Notes: generated from the letters alone by a model not told the origin. A stretch of 40,371 nucleotides of DNA from Ignavibacteria bacterium GWF2_33_9 (GCA_001804565.1 MHAC01000011.1:1-40371), one strand, 5' to 3'. Shown: positions 1 through 7,900, counted from the first letter of the stretch. Translations and numbers: made by a program.

Positions 1-595
1 TTATGTATGTTTCCTCGGAAATGGAGGAACAAAAAGTCTTTATTTACTTAAACTAGATGGTGAAGAAATAGGATTTTCTGGAATGAAGAATTATTATTCT
101 GTTACTTTTACAAATGATAGTAAAAAAGTATTATTAGAAGGGATGGGAAGCGATAATAAATGGGGATTGAGAGTACTAGATTTGAATTCAAGGAATTTTC
201 AATATCAATTTTCGAAACCATCAATCCATGTAGCGATTAATTCAAATAACGAGATATTTACAGGTAAAAATGAAATAAGACTATATTCTAACAACTGGTA
301 CACAGTTGGAGTGAATGTACCCAAAGAGCCGCAAGCGGCAATCTTCCCCAACCCCGCAACGGAATATATTGAGGTAAACGTAGGGGCAATTCATGAATTG
401 CCCCTACAGGAAGAAGGTGTGTCAGATGCAATCCGAATTTTCGATATATTTGGGGATGAAATGCATCCACCCCGCCCTTCGGGCACCCCTCAAGAGGGGA
501 ATAAATACAGGATTGATGTTTCCACTTTGCAGGCGGGAGTGTATTTTGTGAGGATTGGGAATGAGAAACCGATGAAATTTATGGTAGTGAGGTAA
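1..595 (+). CDS. T9SS cargo protein, C-terminal part (beta-propeller-like)
   Basis: The reading frame is open from base 2 to the stop at 593-595, so this is the 3' part of a gene that begins outside the window; the first internal ATG (83) is not its real start. The visible part has short beta-strand repeats (for example KSLYLLKLDGEEIGF and WGLRVLDLNSRNF) like WD40 or YVTN propeller blades. It then has a type A T9SS sorting domain: FPNPATEYIEV near the start and GVYFVRIG at the end. Such domains send proteins across the outer membrane and are usually cleaved at the surface. Two extra peptides, VGAIHELPLQ and PPRPSGTPQEGN, interrupt the sorting domain; both are encoded by palindromic DNA repeats at 380-407 and 469-500. 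The final 55 bases are nearly identical to a gene end at the right window edge. The T9SS call is solid; the role of the propeller is unknown. Confidence 0.8.
   Translation, partial: YVCFLGNGGTKSLYLLKLDGEEIGFSGMKNYYSVTFTNDSKKVLLEGMGSDNKWGLRVLDLNSRNFQYQFSKPSIHVAINSNNEIFTGKNEIRLYSNNWYTVGVNVPKEPQAAIFPNPATEYIEVNVGAIHELPLQEEGVSDAIRIFDIFGDEMHPPRPSGTPQEGNKYRIDVSTLQAGVYFVRIGNEKPMKFMVVR
380..407. repeat. 28-nt perfect palindrome inside a coding sequence
   Basis: The left half is GTAGGGGCAATTCA and the right half is its exact reverse complement, so all 14 base pairs match. It is read in frame as part of the peptide VGAIHELPL within the T9SS sorting domain. It shares length, a GTAG-type left end, a CTAC right end and a CATG centre with the intergenic palindromes at 25121-25148 and 25155-25182. 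Confidence 0.9.
469..500. repeat. GC-rich double-hairpin repeat inside a coding sequence
   Basis: Two adjacent hairpins: GCCC-TTC-GGGC at 474-484 and CCCCTC-AA-GAGGGG at 486-499. The stretch is far richer in G and C than its surroundings. It is translated in frame as roughly PPRPSGTPQEGN within the T9SS sorting domain, where such a proline/glycine-rich segment is unexpected. From memory, similar CCCGCCCTTCGGGC elements recur in some Bacteroidetes genomes; no database was checked. Confidence 0.7.
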
Positions 596-615
596 ATTAT
601 GAAAAAGTATTATTT
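541..615. repeat. Left copy of a 75-nt inverted repeat shared with the right window edge
   Basis: Bases 541-615 match the reverse complement of 40297-40371 at 74 of 75 positions; the one difference is at 581 (Met versus Val codon). The repeat covers the last codons of a T9SS protein, a 3-base spacer and the first codons (MKKYYF) of the next gene. The match runs to the last base of the window, so its true length is unknown. Confidence 0.92.
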
Positions 616-634
616 CTTTTTTTCTATTATTTAA
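599..634 (+). pseudogene. Broken leader of a second T9SS-type gene
   Basis: An ATG three bases after the preceding stop opens a frame reading MKKYYFFFSII and then stops at 632-634. The first six residues and the 3-base spacing are the same as at the start of the intact WD40/T9SS gene at 39060-40313 on the other strand. It is most likely the remnant of a signal-peptide start left after deletion or recombination. A short real peptide cannot be excluded. Confidence 0.45.
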
Positions 635-683
635 TTTTATTTTGTATTTTTATATAAATAATTATAAATCAAATGGAGTTACG

Positions 684-2114
684 ATGAAAAATTCAAAATG
701 GTTACTCGTTACAATAATTATTGCTCTTCCTTTTATAATGGGACCAAGTGAACCTGTAGAATATGTAATACTTTCTTGGAATGATTTGGGAATGCATTGT
801 TCTAATAAAGATTTTAGCACAATGGCTGTTCTACCTCCTTACAATAATTTACTTTGTCAAGTTATTCGTAAAGGTGATGCTTCTACAATGCCGGTTGTTA
901 TAACTGATGGAATTACTGTAACTTATGAAGTACCCGGAAATACAACATCTATAAATAAAACGAATTTTTGGCAATATGCCAAAGCCTTGTTTGGTGCCGA
1001 TTTAGGCGAAAATGTTGGATTAACAGGGAAGAAACTTTCGGATTATATGGATGCCCGAGCAGGGTATTTCACAGCTGAAGGAATTCCCCTCACTCCTTAT
1101 ACTGATAATGATCTAGTAAACGAAGATCCATTTCAATTGGCTTTGGTGAAAGCATTTGATTCTGGAGGAAATCTTATTGGTACATCAACTCCGGTAATAC
1201 CTGTTTCAAATGAAATCAACTGTGTTAGTTCAGGATGTCATTCAAGCGAGCAATCAATTTTAAATCGACATGAAAATGAAGGAGGATTCAATCCAAATAT
1301 TAAGCCGATACTTTGTGCAAAATGTCATGCTTCACCTGCTCTTGGAACTACAGGAATAGGAGAAGCCCCAATTTTTTCATATGCAATTCATAAAAGTCAC
1401 GCCGACAAGACCTCAGATTGCTATAAATGTCATCCAGGTCCTAATACGAAATGTCTTAGAGACGTAATGTCTGAAAAAGGATTAACTTGCACAGATTGTC
1501 ACGGTTCAATGAGTAATGTTGCAAATACTATTGCACAAGGAAGAATTCCCTGGCTAAATGAACCTTCATGTGGTCAAACAGGATGTCATTCAAGTGAATT
1601 TGAAGTAAATGGCGGAAAACTTTTCAGACAATCCAAAGGTCACGGAGGAGTTTATTGCAGCGGGTGTCATGGAGAACCACATGCAATCGTCCCAACAAGG
1701 GAAGGAACCCGAGATAATGCACAAAATGTCGCCTTGCAGGGATTTGAAGGAACTTTGAAGGAATGTAAAGTGTGTCACGGATTTGTGCCAAATGCACCCG
1801 GTCCGCATAATATTTTGCCAAATAAAATCAAAGTTATAAATGATTTTTCAGATAAATTCTACATTAAAAATATTTATCCAAATCCTTTAAAAACTTCTTC
1901 CACAATTTATTTCAGCATTGCAAAGGCAGGCAACGTACATTTGGATATATATGATGCAAACGGGAGCCATTGCCTTAGTTTGCTGAATCAATATCTTCTT
2001 CCTGCAGAATATTCCGCAAATATTGATGCAAAATTTCTGACAAATGGAGTATATCTTTCAGTTTTGAAAGTTAATGGAGAAACTCGAACAACAAAAGTCA
2101 TAGTGGAAAAATAA
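684..2114 (+). CDS. Multiheme c-type cytochrome with T9SS sorting domain
   Basis: The ATG at 684 is preferred over the in-frame TTG at 642 because GGAG (675-678) lies just upstream and the protein then starts with a clean signal peptide (MKNSKWLLVTIIIALPFIMG). Five CXXCH heme motifs are visible (CAKCH 211, CYKCH 246, CTDCH 269, CSGCH 325, CKVCH 361) plus two CX4CH variants (CVSSGCH 180, CGQTGCH 296), so up to seven hemes. The N-terminal part contains WNDLGMHC followed by VLPPYNNLLCQVI, a signature I associate with predicted multiheme proteins. From about residue 395 a T9SS type A sorting domain follows (IYPNP at 397-401, then GVYLSVLKVNG). Inference: the protein is exported with hemes attached and displayed or released outside the outer membrane, where it could transfer electrons. 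The partner and substrate are unknown. Confidence 0.88.
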   Translation: MKNSKWLLVTIIIALPFIMGPSEPVEYVILSWNDLGMHCSNKDFSTMAVLPPYNNLLCQVIRKGDASTMPVVITDGITVTYEVPGNTTSINKTNFWQYAKALFGADLGENVGLTGKKLSDYMDARAGYFTAEGIPLTPYTDNDLVNEDPFQLALVKAFDSGGNLIGTSTPVIPVSNEINCVSSGCHSSEQSILNRHENEGGFNPNIKPILCAKCHASPALGTTGIGEAPIFSYAIHKSHADKTSDCYKCHPGPNTKCLRDVMSEKGLTCTDCHGSMSNVANTIAQGRIPWLNEPSCGQTGCHSSEFEVNGGKLFRQSKGHGGVYCSGCHGEPHAIVPTREGTRDNAQNVALQGFEGTLKECKVCHGFVPNAPGPHNILPNKIKVINDFSDKFYIKNIYPNPLKTSSTIYFSIAKAGNVHLDIYDANGSHCLSLLNQYLLPAEYSANIDAKFLTNGVYLSVLKVNGETRTTKVIVEK

Positions 2115-2130
2115 AAAAAGGGATACTTTA

Positions 2131-2167
2131 AAAAAAAAAGACGTCTCAGTGAAGACGTCTTTTTTTT
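2131..2167. terminator. Bidirectional intrinsic terminator
   Basis: Stem AGACGTCT (2139-2146) and AGACGTCT (2153-2160) with loop CAGTGA, an A tract on the left and a T tract on the right. It lies between the convergent cytochrome and glycosyltransferase genes and can serve both. Confidence 0.9.
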
Positions 2168-2182
2168 AAATAGAATCTGTTG

Positions 2183-3634
2183 CTACGATTGTAGAGCTTG
2201 CTTAAGTGAAAGATATCCAACCGAACCAAAACCAAGAAGGAACATTAATTGGAATGGAATTGCAGCGATTTCCAGATAATATGCAGATATTATCAAACCA
2301 ACTAGGAAATATGCAGCTAAACCTAATTCGAAAATAACTGTTTTGTTAATCTTGGATCTTTTGGCGGATTTCACTTTTTGCACAGGATCTTTTCCAATAA
2401 TACCTGCTTTAGGAGTGCGGACAAAACCTGTTTTCTTGCCTATTAAGGCTTCCAGAACAGCTTTTGTATTATTCACAGCAAAACCCATACTACCAGCCAA
2501 AAACAGCGGGAAGAAGAGCAAACGCTTTCTCCAGTCCATGTGGATTGTCCTTTGAGCAAAAGTATAGAACAGGAATGTGGAAATCGAAGCCAGAACGAAA
2601 ATTGACATCATAGAATAGTACAAATCGTAAGCATTTGTCAAATTCTTGATAATCACAATAGGAACATTGAGCAATGCAACAATAACGATGAAGGGGAATA
2701 CAATGTTACTTGTGAGGTGAATAATGCCTTCCAGTTTCACTCTCCAAGAAAAATCGGATTTAATTACTGCAGGAAGCAATTTTTTTGCAGTTTCCACAGC
2801 ACCTTTTGTCCAGCGGAATTGTTGAGTCTTGAGTGCATTGATGTCTGCCGGCAATTCTGCAGGGGAAGTAACTTCATTCAGATAAATAAACTTCCACCCC
2901 TTCAACTGAGCACGATAGGATAAATCCAAATCCTCAGTTAAAGTGTCGGGCTGCCAATTTCCTGCATCATAAATGCATTCTTTACGCCAAATTCCAGCAG
3001 TTCCATTAAAGTTAATGAAAAAGCCGGATTTGAAACGAACTTGCTGTTCCAAAGCAAAGTGACCGTCCAAAGCCAAAGCTTGGGCTTTGGTCAAATACGA
3101 ATATTCTTCGTTTAGATGTTCCCATCTTGTTTGTACCATGCCAACTTTCGGATTATTGAATTGAGGGACCGTATTTTGCAAAAAGTCTGCATCTGGCAAA
3201 AAGTCTGCATCAAAGATTGCGACATATTCACCTTCGGCAACTTCCAGTCCTTCTTTAAGTGCACCCGCTTTGTAACCTTCACGGTTAGTACGGTGGATAT
3301 ACTTAATGTTAAATCCTTTGTTCTGATATTCCGCAACAATAGGTTTGAGCAATTGAGGAGTTTCGTCTATCGAATCGTCCAAAACCTGAATTTCCAATTT
3401 ATCCTTTGGATACGAAATTCTGCATGCAGAATGAACAAGTCTTTCTGCAACTTCCATTTCATTAAACATAGGCAATTGTATTGTAACAACAGGCATATTT
3501 TCGGGCATCTGTTGTTTGGGAGAGTCTGATTTATTATACTTACGATAATAAAAAAGCAGAACTACACCATGCATACCAAAACCGAATAGTACCAGCATTG
3601 ATAGGAAATAAAAAATAAATAGAGATGTTTCCAT
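2183..3634 (-). CDS. Membrane family 2 glycosyltransferase (cellulose synthase-like)
   Basis: This is a processive-type GT2 enzyme that would move a sugar from a nucleotide donor to a growing glycan or lipid at the inner membrane. The hydrophobic N-terminal segment (residues 1-30) is followed by the catalytic domain: DDS at 86-88, the DAD motif at 142-144, TEDLDL at 233-238 and the QxxRW acceptor motif (QQFRW, 271-275). Several membrane segments follow from about residue 305. An 18-nt tandem duplication encodes FDADFLPDADFL around the DAD motif. It lies 37 bases downstream of an lptE-like gene on the same strand, so they are probably co-transcribed and linked to envelope biogenesis. The sugar and product cannot be read from the sequence. 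Confidence 0.88.
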   Translation of the reverse strand: METSLFIFYFLSMLVLFGFGMHGVVLLFYYRKYNKSDSPKQQMPENMPVVTIQLPMFNEMEVAERLVHSACRISYPKDKLEIQVLDDSIDETPQLLKPIVAEYQNKGFNIKYIHRTNREGYKAGALKEGLEVAEGEYVAIFDADFLPDADFLQNTVPQFNNPKVGMVQTRWEHLNEEYSYLTKAQALALDGHFALEQQVRFKSGFFINFNGTAGIWRKECIYDAGNWQPDTLTEDLDLSYRAQLKGWKFIYLNEVTSPAELPADINALKTQQFRWTKGAVETAKKLLPAVIKSDFSWRVKLEGIIHLTSNIVFPFIVIVALLNVPIVIIKNLTNAYDLYYSMMSIFVLASISTFLFYTFAQRTIHMDWRKRLLFFPLFLAGSMGFAVNNTKAVLEALIGKKTGFVRTPKAGIIGKDPVQKVKSAKRSKINKTVIFELGLAAYFLVGLIISAYYLEIAAIPFQLMFLLGFGSVGYLSLKQALQS

Positions 3635-3671
3635 ATGCGGATTTTTTATCCCTTTTTTTCAAATAAAATGA

Positions 3672-4178
3672 TTACCACCCGGAGATTACTGCAAGCAGTA
3701 TATCTTCGGCGTTATTTTTTAAAACTAAACGTATGGCTTCATTTCGACCGGTGAAGCCTTCAGAAACACTGTAAAAACTGTAATTAGAGAAATCTTTCTC
3801 CCACACTACTTTTTTAAGAACATTGTCGTAATATTCAACTCTGCAGGTTACCTGAACTTTCCTTTCTTTTTCCAATTCCCCCGGGTTCACCTGGGAGATT
3901 GTTTCGGTAATGAAGGAAATTTTCACATTTAACTGTGAATCTCCTCTAGTATCTTCCACTTTCAAACTACCATCGGACCTGAATTGAGTAATCAATTCTT
4001 CGGTTAGATAGTCTTTGAATTCAGGCACACCGAATGAACTCACATCCATTACCGTTGGGATGACTATTGTTTTCAGATGATCCGGCACACTTCCGCCTGT
4101 GAATGAATAACATCCCCAAAAGAACAGGAAAATCAAAGAACTTGCAGCCGACTTAATATTTATTTTTTGTATCTTCAT
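3672..4178 (-). CDS. lptE: LptE-like LPS-assembly lipoprotein
   Basis: A 168-residue lipoprotein. The N-terminus is a signal peptide ending in a lipobox-like stretch (LFFWGC, Cys at 22), and the mature part begins YSFTGGSVPDHLKTIVIP. The pattern of an early 'sIaIP'-type strand, EELITQFRSDGSLKV, and a later RVEYYD...VVWEKDFS strand is that of Bacteroidetes LptE-family proteins. In other bacteria LptE plugs the LptD barrel that inserts lipopolysaccharide in the outer membrane. The neighbour downstream is an envelope glycosyltransferase, which fits. Family assignment is by recognition only, and the gene symbol is given on that basis. Confidence 0.75.
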   Translation of the reverse strand: MKIQKINIKSAASSLIFLFFWGCYSFTGGSVPDHLKTIVIPTVMDVSSFGVPEFKDYLTEELITQFRSDGSLKVEDTRGDSQLNVKISFITETISQVNPGELEKERKVQVTCRVEYYDNVLKKVVWEKDFSNYSFYSVSEGFTGRNEAIRLVLKNNAEDILLAVISGW

Positions 4179-4346
4179 TCAAATTCAAAAAACCAATTTT
4201 TCGAAAAAAGTTGAACTTTTTCAAAAATGGATTATTAAGCAATTTCAAAATTAATAACTTGAAATGAAATAGCAAAGAAAATGATAATAATAGTTGGTGT
4301 TTATTCTTAAGCTAATTTTAGAGTTTTTTAACTTATTTAACTGAAA

Positions 4347-7154
4347 TTATTCAATCCAGCTCACCTTTTGCACATAACTTTTTTGCCCTGCATTTACCTG
4401 AATAATTAATATTTGCGATGGTAAGTCACTTATTTGATATGTTAAACCGTTTTCCGGATTAGTGCCGACATTCCTGCAAAATGTCTGAACCGGATTACCA
4501 CGTAAATCATAAATATGAGTGTCAAAAATTTGCCCGAAATCTTTAGGTGCATAAATTGTGATTTGATTTGAATTCTTATCTGCGAAAATTCTGAAATTAT
4601 CATTTTTGATTTCAGAAACAGCATTATTTGCAATTGAATTAAGCAAAGCAGCAGTTAAATTTTCAAGATTTGTATCAGCTCCAATAAGAAGTTTAATATC
4701 GAATGTAGTATTTGCCGGTAAATAACCGCTGCGTTTAATTCCGGCGAAAACACTTCTGTCGTAAACTATATCACTTTGGAGTGACATCCCAGAATTTAGA
4801 ACTTCGATTTTTCTTTCATCTGTAAAATCGCTGATATAGTCATAATCCAGTCCGGCAATTTGGGCTGTTGTGTTAGGTTCAGCAGAAAGTGCAACGCATC
4901 CAACGTAAATGTCCACATTTGGCTTATAAACAAGTTCTGCACCAAGTGATGCTAATTTATTCGCATATTGTGAATTATTGATTTCCTCATAAAGAACTGC
5001 CACATTGCTGTCGGGGTCTTCCTGAATATCCCAGTCATAGAAATATCCGAGAGATATATCCTTTAACGTTTTACCACTTATATTTTGTAAGGTTAAAGCT
5101 ATTTGCGCAACATTAGGATGAGCAAAAGTTACTTCCTGAATGATGCTGACACTAATTGGATTGACAGAATAATCATCATTAATTATATTGATATTCTTCG
5201 AGGGATTAGTAAAAAGTTTGATTGGTTTATAACTATCCAAATCGAAACCTGTTACTTTAGACTCATCTTCGCACATCATTAAACCGGAATCCCCGTAAAG
5301 CTGATTGCCCACTCCTTTCAAAATGAATCCTACACCTTCTTTACTACCTCCGATTTCAGTATATCCGAATTCGCCATTGTCTGCCATGGAAAATTTGAGA
5401 TTTTCATTTTCAAAAGTAGTAACTTTAGCAGTTGGTATAAAGTCGAATTTCACGAAATCCGAAAAAGTACCATTACACTGAATATCCAAACGGAATATCA
5501 CTCTTGTATAATTTTCTTTAGTAATTTTCAGTTGAAAATTGCCGATGTTTGCTTTTTGATCTTTATTTAATTGATTCAATGTAATAATGTCTTGTGTTAT
5601 TTCAACACTATTCATTGGATCGTAAACCTTGGAAAGTGTGAATTTTATATTATTTGCATCAGCAAGGTAATTAGTAAGATTGATAGACAAATTCACATCG
5701 TCTCCAACTTCAAATCTTGAAGACTTCTGTCCTTGTTCATCCATCCAAACATATTCAATCGGAACAATTCCCGGAATTGAAAATGGGTCGGTCGTAACAA
5801 CTTTAAGCAAATTAATTCTGCCGGGTACCATTTTCAAATCAGAATATCCGTTATTTATAGCAATAATATCGTCAGTACAATGTCTAACAAATTCAATTGC
5901 CTGTAAAGGAGTGAGGGATTTATATTTAGAACGGGCCAAAGCAACAGCACCTGCTACAATCGGAGATGAATAGGAAGTCCCTTCTCCAAGACTTTGATAA
6001 TCTCCCCAATTATTGGTTGCGAAATCTCCATCACCAGGCGCAAGAATATCGGTTTGTACTCCCATTGTCGAGTTGTAAGTTGTAATCAAATCGTCACTAT
6101 CTACTTCGCCAACACCAAGTACACCAAAATAATTTGCAGGATAGAAAGTATCGTAACGAGTAGCATTATTTGTTCCGATATTACCACTCGAAGCAACGAT
6201 TGCAACACCATTGGCAATTGCATAATTAATTATAATCTGTTCTAAATCGGAATAAAGCTGAGGTCCACCCCAACTCAAATTCAACACAGAATAATGTTTT
6301 GATGCTGCATAAATTATCCCATCGTAACCATACTCAATAAACTGACCTTTTGCAACACGAACAGGGAATAATCGGCAATTACCTGCAACCCCTGCAATAC
6401 CTTTCCCATTATTGAAATCAGCAGCAGCAAGCCCTGCAACTTCAGTTCCATGACCGCTCGAACCATTGAAGGTATTTCCCCAGTCATTTTCCATGAAACC
6501 ATAGAAATTATATCCACGATAATCATCAATATAACCGTTTCCGTCATCGTCAGTCTGATTATCTTCAATTTCGCCGGTATTTATAGCAATATTATCAATC
6601 AAATCTTCATGGTCCTGATTCATGCCGTTATCGCATATGCAAACTATTGTTTCGGGATCACCTTTCCATATTTCCCATGCTTCAGGTGCTTTTATGTTAA
6701 AAAGTGATTTTTGTTCGGAAAATAAAATGTCATTCGGCTCAAAACCCTGAATTTTGTAGATGTGATACGGTGCAATTGTTTCAATTTCAGGATATTCTGC
6801 TTTCAATTGTTTTGCTATTGTCTTTGGATTAATATCTTTATCGAATTCAAAGATGAAAGTTCTGAGTAAAGGTTCTTCTGTTTTTTGAATTTGAGCATAA
6901 TCCAGATTTTTGCTTTGAATTTCGAAAAACTTTTTAGGATTATATTTTACAGAATAAACATTTGGCAAAATTGGTGAGACTTTGCATGTAAATTTGTCCT
7001 GAAATAGATTAATTCGAGTCTGATTATCCCGAATATCACTTCTGAATTGCACTAATACTTTCCGTTTGGAAACATTTTCCGCATAAATTGAATTTATGCC
7101 TGAAAAAATCATTAAAAATGCTAATAGGTATATAATTCGAGATTTCATTTTCAA
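4347..7154 (-). CDS. Secreted subtilisin-like serine protease (S8) with degenerate T9SS-type tail
   Basis: A 935-residue exported protease. After a signal peptide (about 1-25) and a propeptide-like region (to about 150) comes the S8 domain with the complete triad: Asp175 in VCICDNGMNQDHEDL, His235 in GHGTEVAGLAAA and Ser394 in GTSYSSPIVAG, plus oxyanion Asn325 in SSGN. A stretch rich in Asp and Asn at 198-211 (NQTDDDGNGYIDDYRGY) may bind calcium. The long second half is beta-rich and of unknown role. The last ~85 residues (THIYDLRGNPVQTF...IIQVNAGQKSYVQKV) resemble a T9SS sorting domain, but the usual PNP motif is missing. It stands alone, with 168 bases to lptE and 107 bases to the next gene upstream. 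Extracellular protein digestion is the natural role. Confidence 0.88.
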   Translation of the reverse strand: MKMKSRIIYLLAFLMIFSGINSIYAENVSKRKVLVQFRSDIRDNQTRINLFQDKFTCKVSPILPNVYSVKYNPKKFFEIQSKNLDYAQIQKTEEPLLRTFIFEFDKDINPKTIAKQLKAEYPEIETIAPYHIYKIQGFEPNDILFSEQKSLFNIKAPEAWEIWKGDPETIVCICDNGMNQDHEDLIDNIAINTGEIEDNQTDDDGNGYIDDYRGYNFYGFMENDWGNTFNGSSGHGTEVAGLAAADFNNGKGIAGVAGNCRLFPVRVAKGQFIEYGYDGIIYAASKHYSVLNLSWGGPQLYSDLEQIIINYAIANGVAIVASSGNIGTNNATRYDTFYPANYFGVLGVGEVDSDDLITTYNSTMGVQTDILAPGDGDFATNNWGDYQSLGEGTSYSSPIVAGAVALARSKYKSLTPLQAIEFVRHCTDDIIAINNGYSDLKMVPGRINLLKVVTTDPFSIPGIVPIEYVWMDEQGQKSSRFEVGDDVNLSINLTNYLADANNIKFTLSKVYDPMNSVEITQDIITLNQLNKDQKANIGNFQLKITKENYTRVIFRLDIQCNGTFSDFVKFDFIPTAKVTTFENENLKFSMADNGEFGYTEIGGSKEGVGFILKGVGNQLYGDSGLMMCEDESKVTGFDLDSYKPIKLFTNPSKNINIINDDYSVNPISVSIIQEVTFAHPNVAQIALTLQNISGKTLKDISLGYFYDWDIQEDPDSNVAVLYEEINNSQYANKLASLGAELVYKPNVDIYVGCVALSAEPNTTAQIAGLDYDYISDFTDERKIEVLNSGMSLQSDIVYDRSVFAGIKRSGYLPANTTFDIKLLIGADTNLENLTAALLNSIANNAVSEIKNDNFRIFADKNSNQITIYAPKDFGQIFDTHIYDLRGNPVQTFCRNVGTNPENGLTYQISDLPSQILIIQVNAGQKSYVQKVSWIE

Positions 7155-7261
7155 CCTTAATCTTTATTTTTTTTCTTTTCGATTCAATAATATTCGGGAT
7201 ACTATAATTGTTAAAACAAATATTTTACAAAAAAGTTACAAATTCATTAAAAATACTTCAA

Positions 7262-7900
7262 TTAAAAATTAGAAGTATTGAATAAATAATCTAGACCAAC
7301 TTCAATATGAGCAGGTTTTGGATTCAATCCAACAACGTTTTTATGGACTTCATTCACCATATAACCGGCATTTATAAATATATTGAATATTCCATACTTA
7401 TTTTCAAATAACTTAAACATTCCACCCAATTTCAAATCAGCAGTAATATTCAAATTGTTCGAAGCAACTTCGTAACTGGGGTCAATATGGTCCAAAGTCA
7501 TCGGGAAGGAAACATCCAATCCTATTGTAAAACCTGAAAGATTAAATAAACCGCCAACAATGAAGTATGACATATCATAAAAATCCTTATAAGCTCCATT
7601 ATTATAACCATAAGGGACATGTTTGATGCCTAATAGTCCGGCATAACCGGAATTAGATGAAATGTCTGTTGGCTTATAAACCATTATTCCAAAGTTTGGA
7701 GAAGATGAACTGCCAACAGCAACTTTTAAACCTGTTGGTGCACCTGTCGTATTCACTCCGGCAACAGACCAACCCAGGTATGGTCCGAACATCAATGCAT
7801 TTTTGTCGTAATCATTGTTAATTTCATCATTCAACTGAGAAAATGAAATGGAACTTGCAGCAAATAGAATTGCCAAAGAGAGTAAAGTAAATTTTTTCAT
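7262..7900 (-). CDS. Hypothetical small outer-membrane beta-barrel protein
   Basis: A 212-residue protein with a typical signal peptide (MKKFTLLSLAILFAASSISFSQ, ending in a likely SFS-Q cleavage site). The rest alternates aromatic and glycine-rich strands (FGPYLGWSVAGV, YFIVGGLFNLSGFTIGLDVSF, YGIFNIFINAGYMVN) and ends in Phe, as many outer-membrane barrels do. I recognise no family-specific motif. It is transcribed alone between the ABC-F gene and the protease, about 100 bases from each. The location in the outer membrane is inferred from the strand pattern; the function is unknown. Confidence 0.65.
   Translation of the reverse strand: MKKFTLLSLAILFAASSISFSQLNDEINNDYDKNALMFGPYLGWSVAGVNTTGAPTGLKVAVGSSSSPNFGIMVYKPTDISSNSGYAGLLGIKHVPYGYNNGAYKDFYDMSYFIVGGLFNLSGFTIGLDVSFPMTLDHIDPSYEVASNNLNITADLKLGGMFKLFENKYGIFNIFINAGYMVNEVHKNVVGLNPKPAHIEVGLDYLFNTSNF

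Noticed and set aside
642-683. TTG start giving the cytochrome 14 extra residues
   Set aside because: The ATG at 684 has a Shine-Dalgarno and begins a typical signal peptide.
3116-3529. 137-residue open frame opposite the glycosyltransferase
   Set aside because: Antisense to the catalytic domain, low-complexity product without a signal or motif.
4198-4236. A/T-rich stem near lptE considered as a terminator
   Set aside because: The stem is only about five base pairs and AT-rich; too weak to call.
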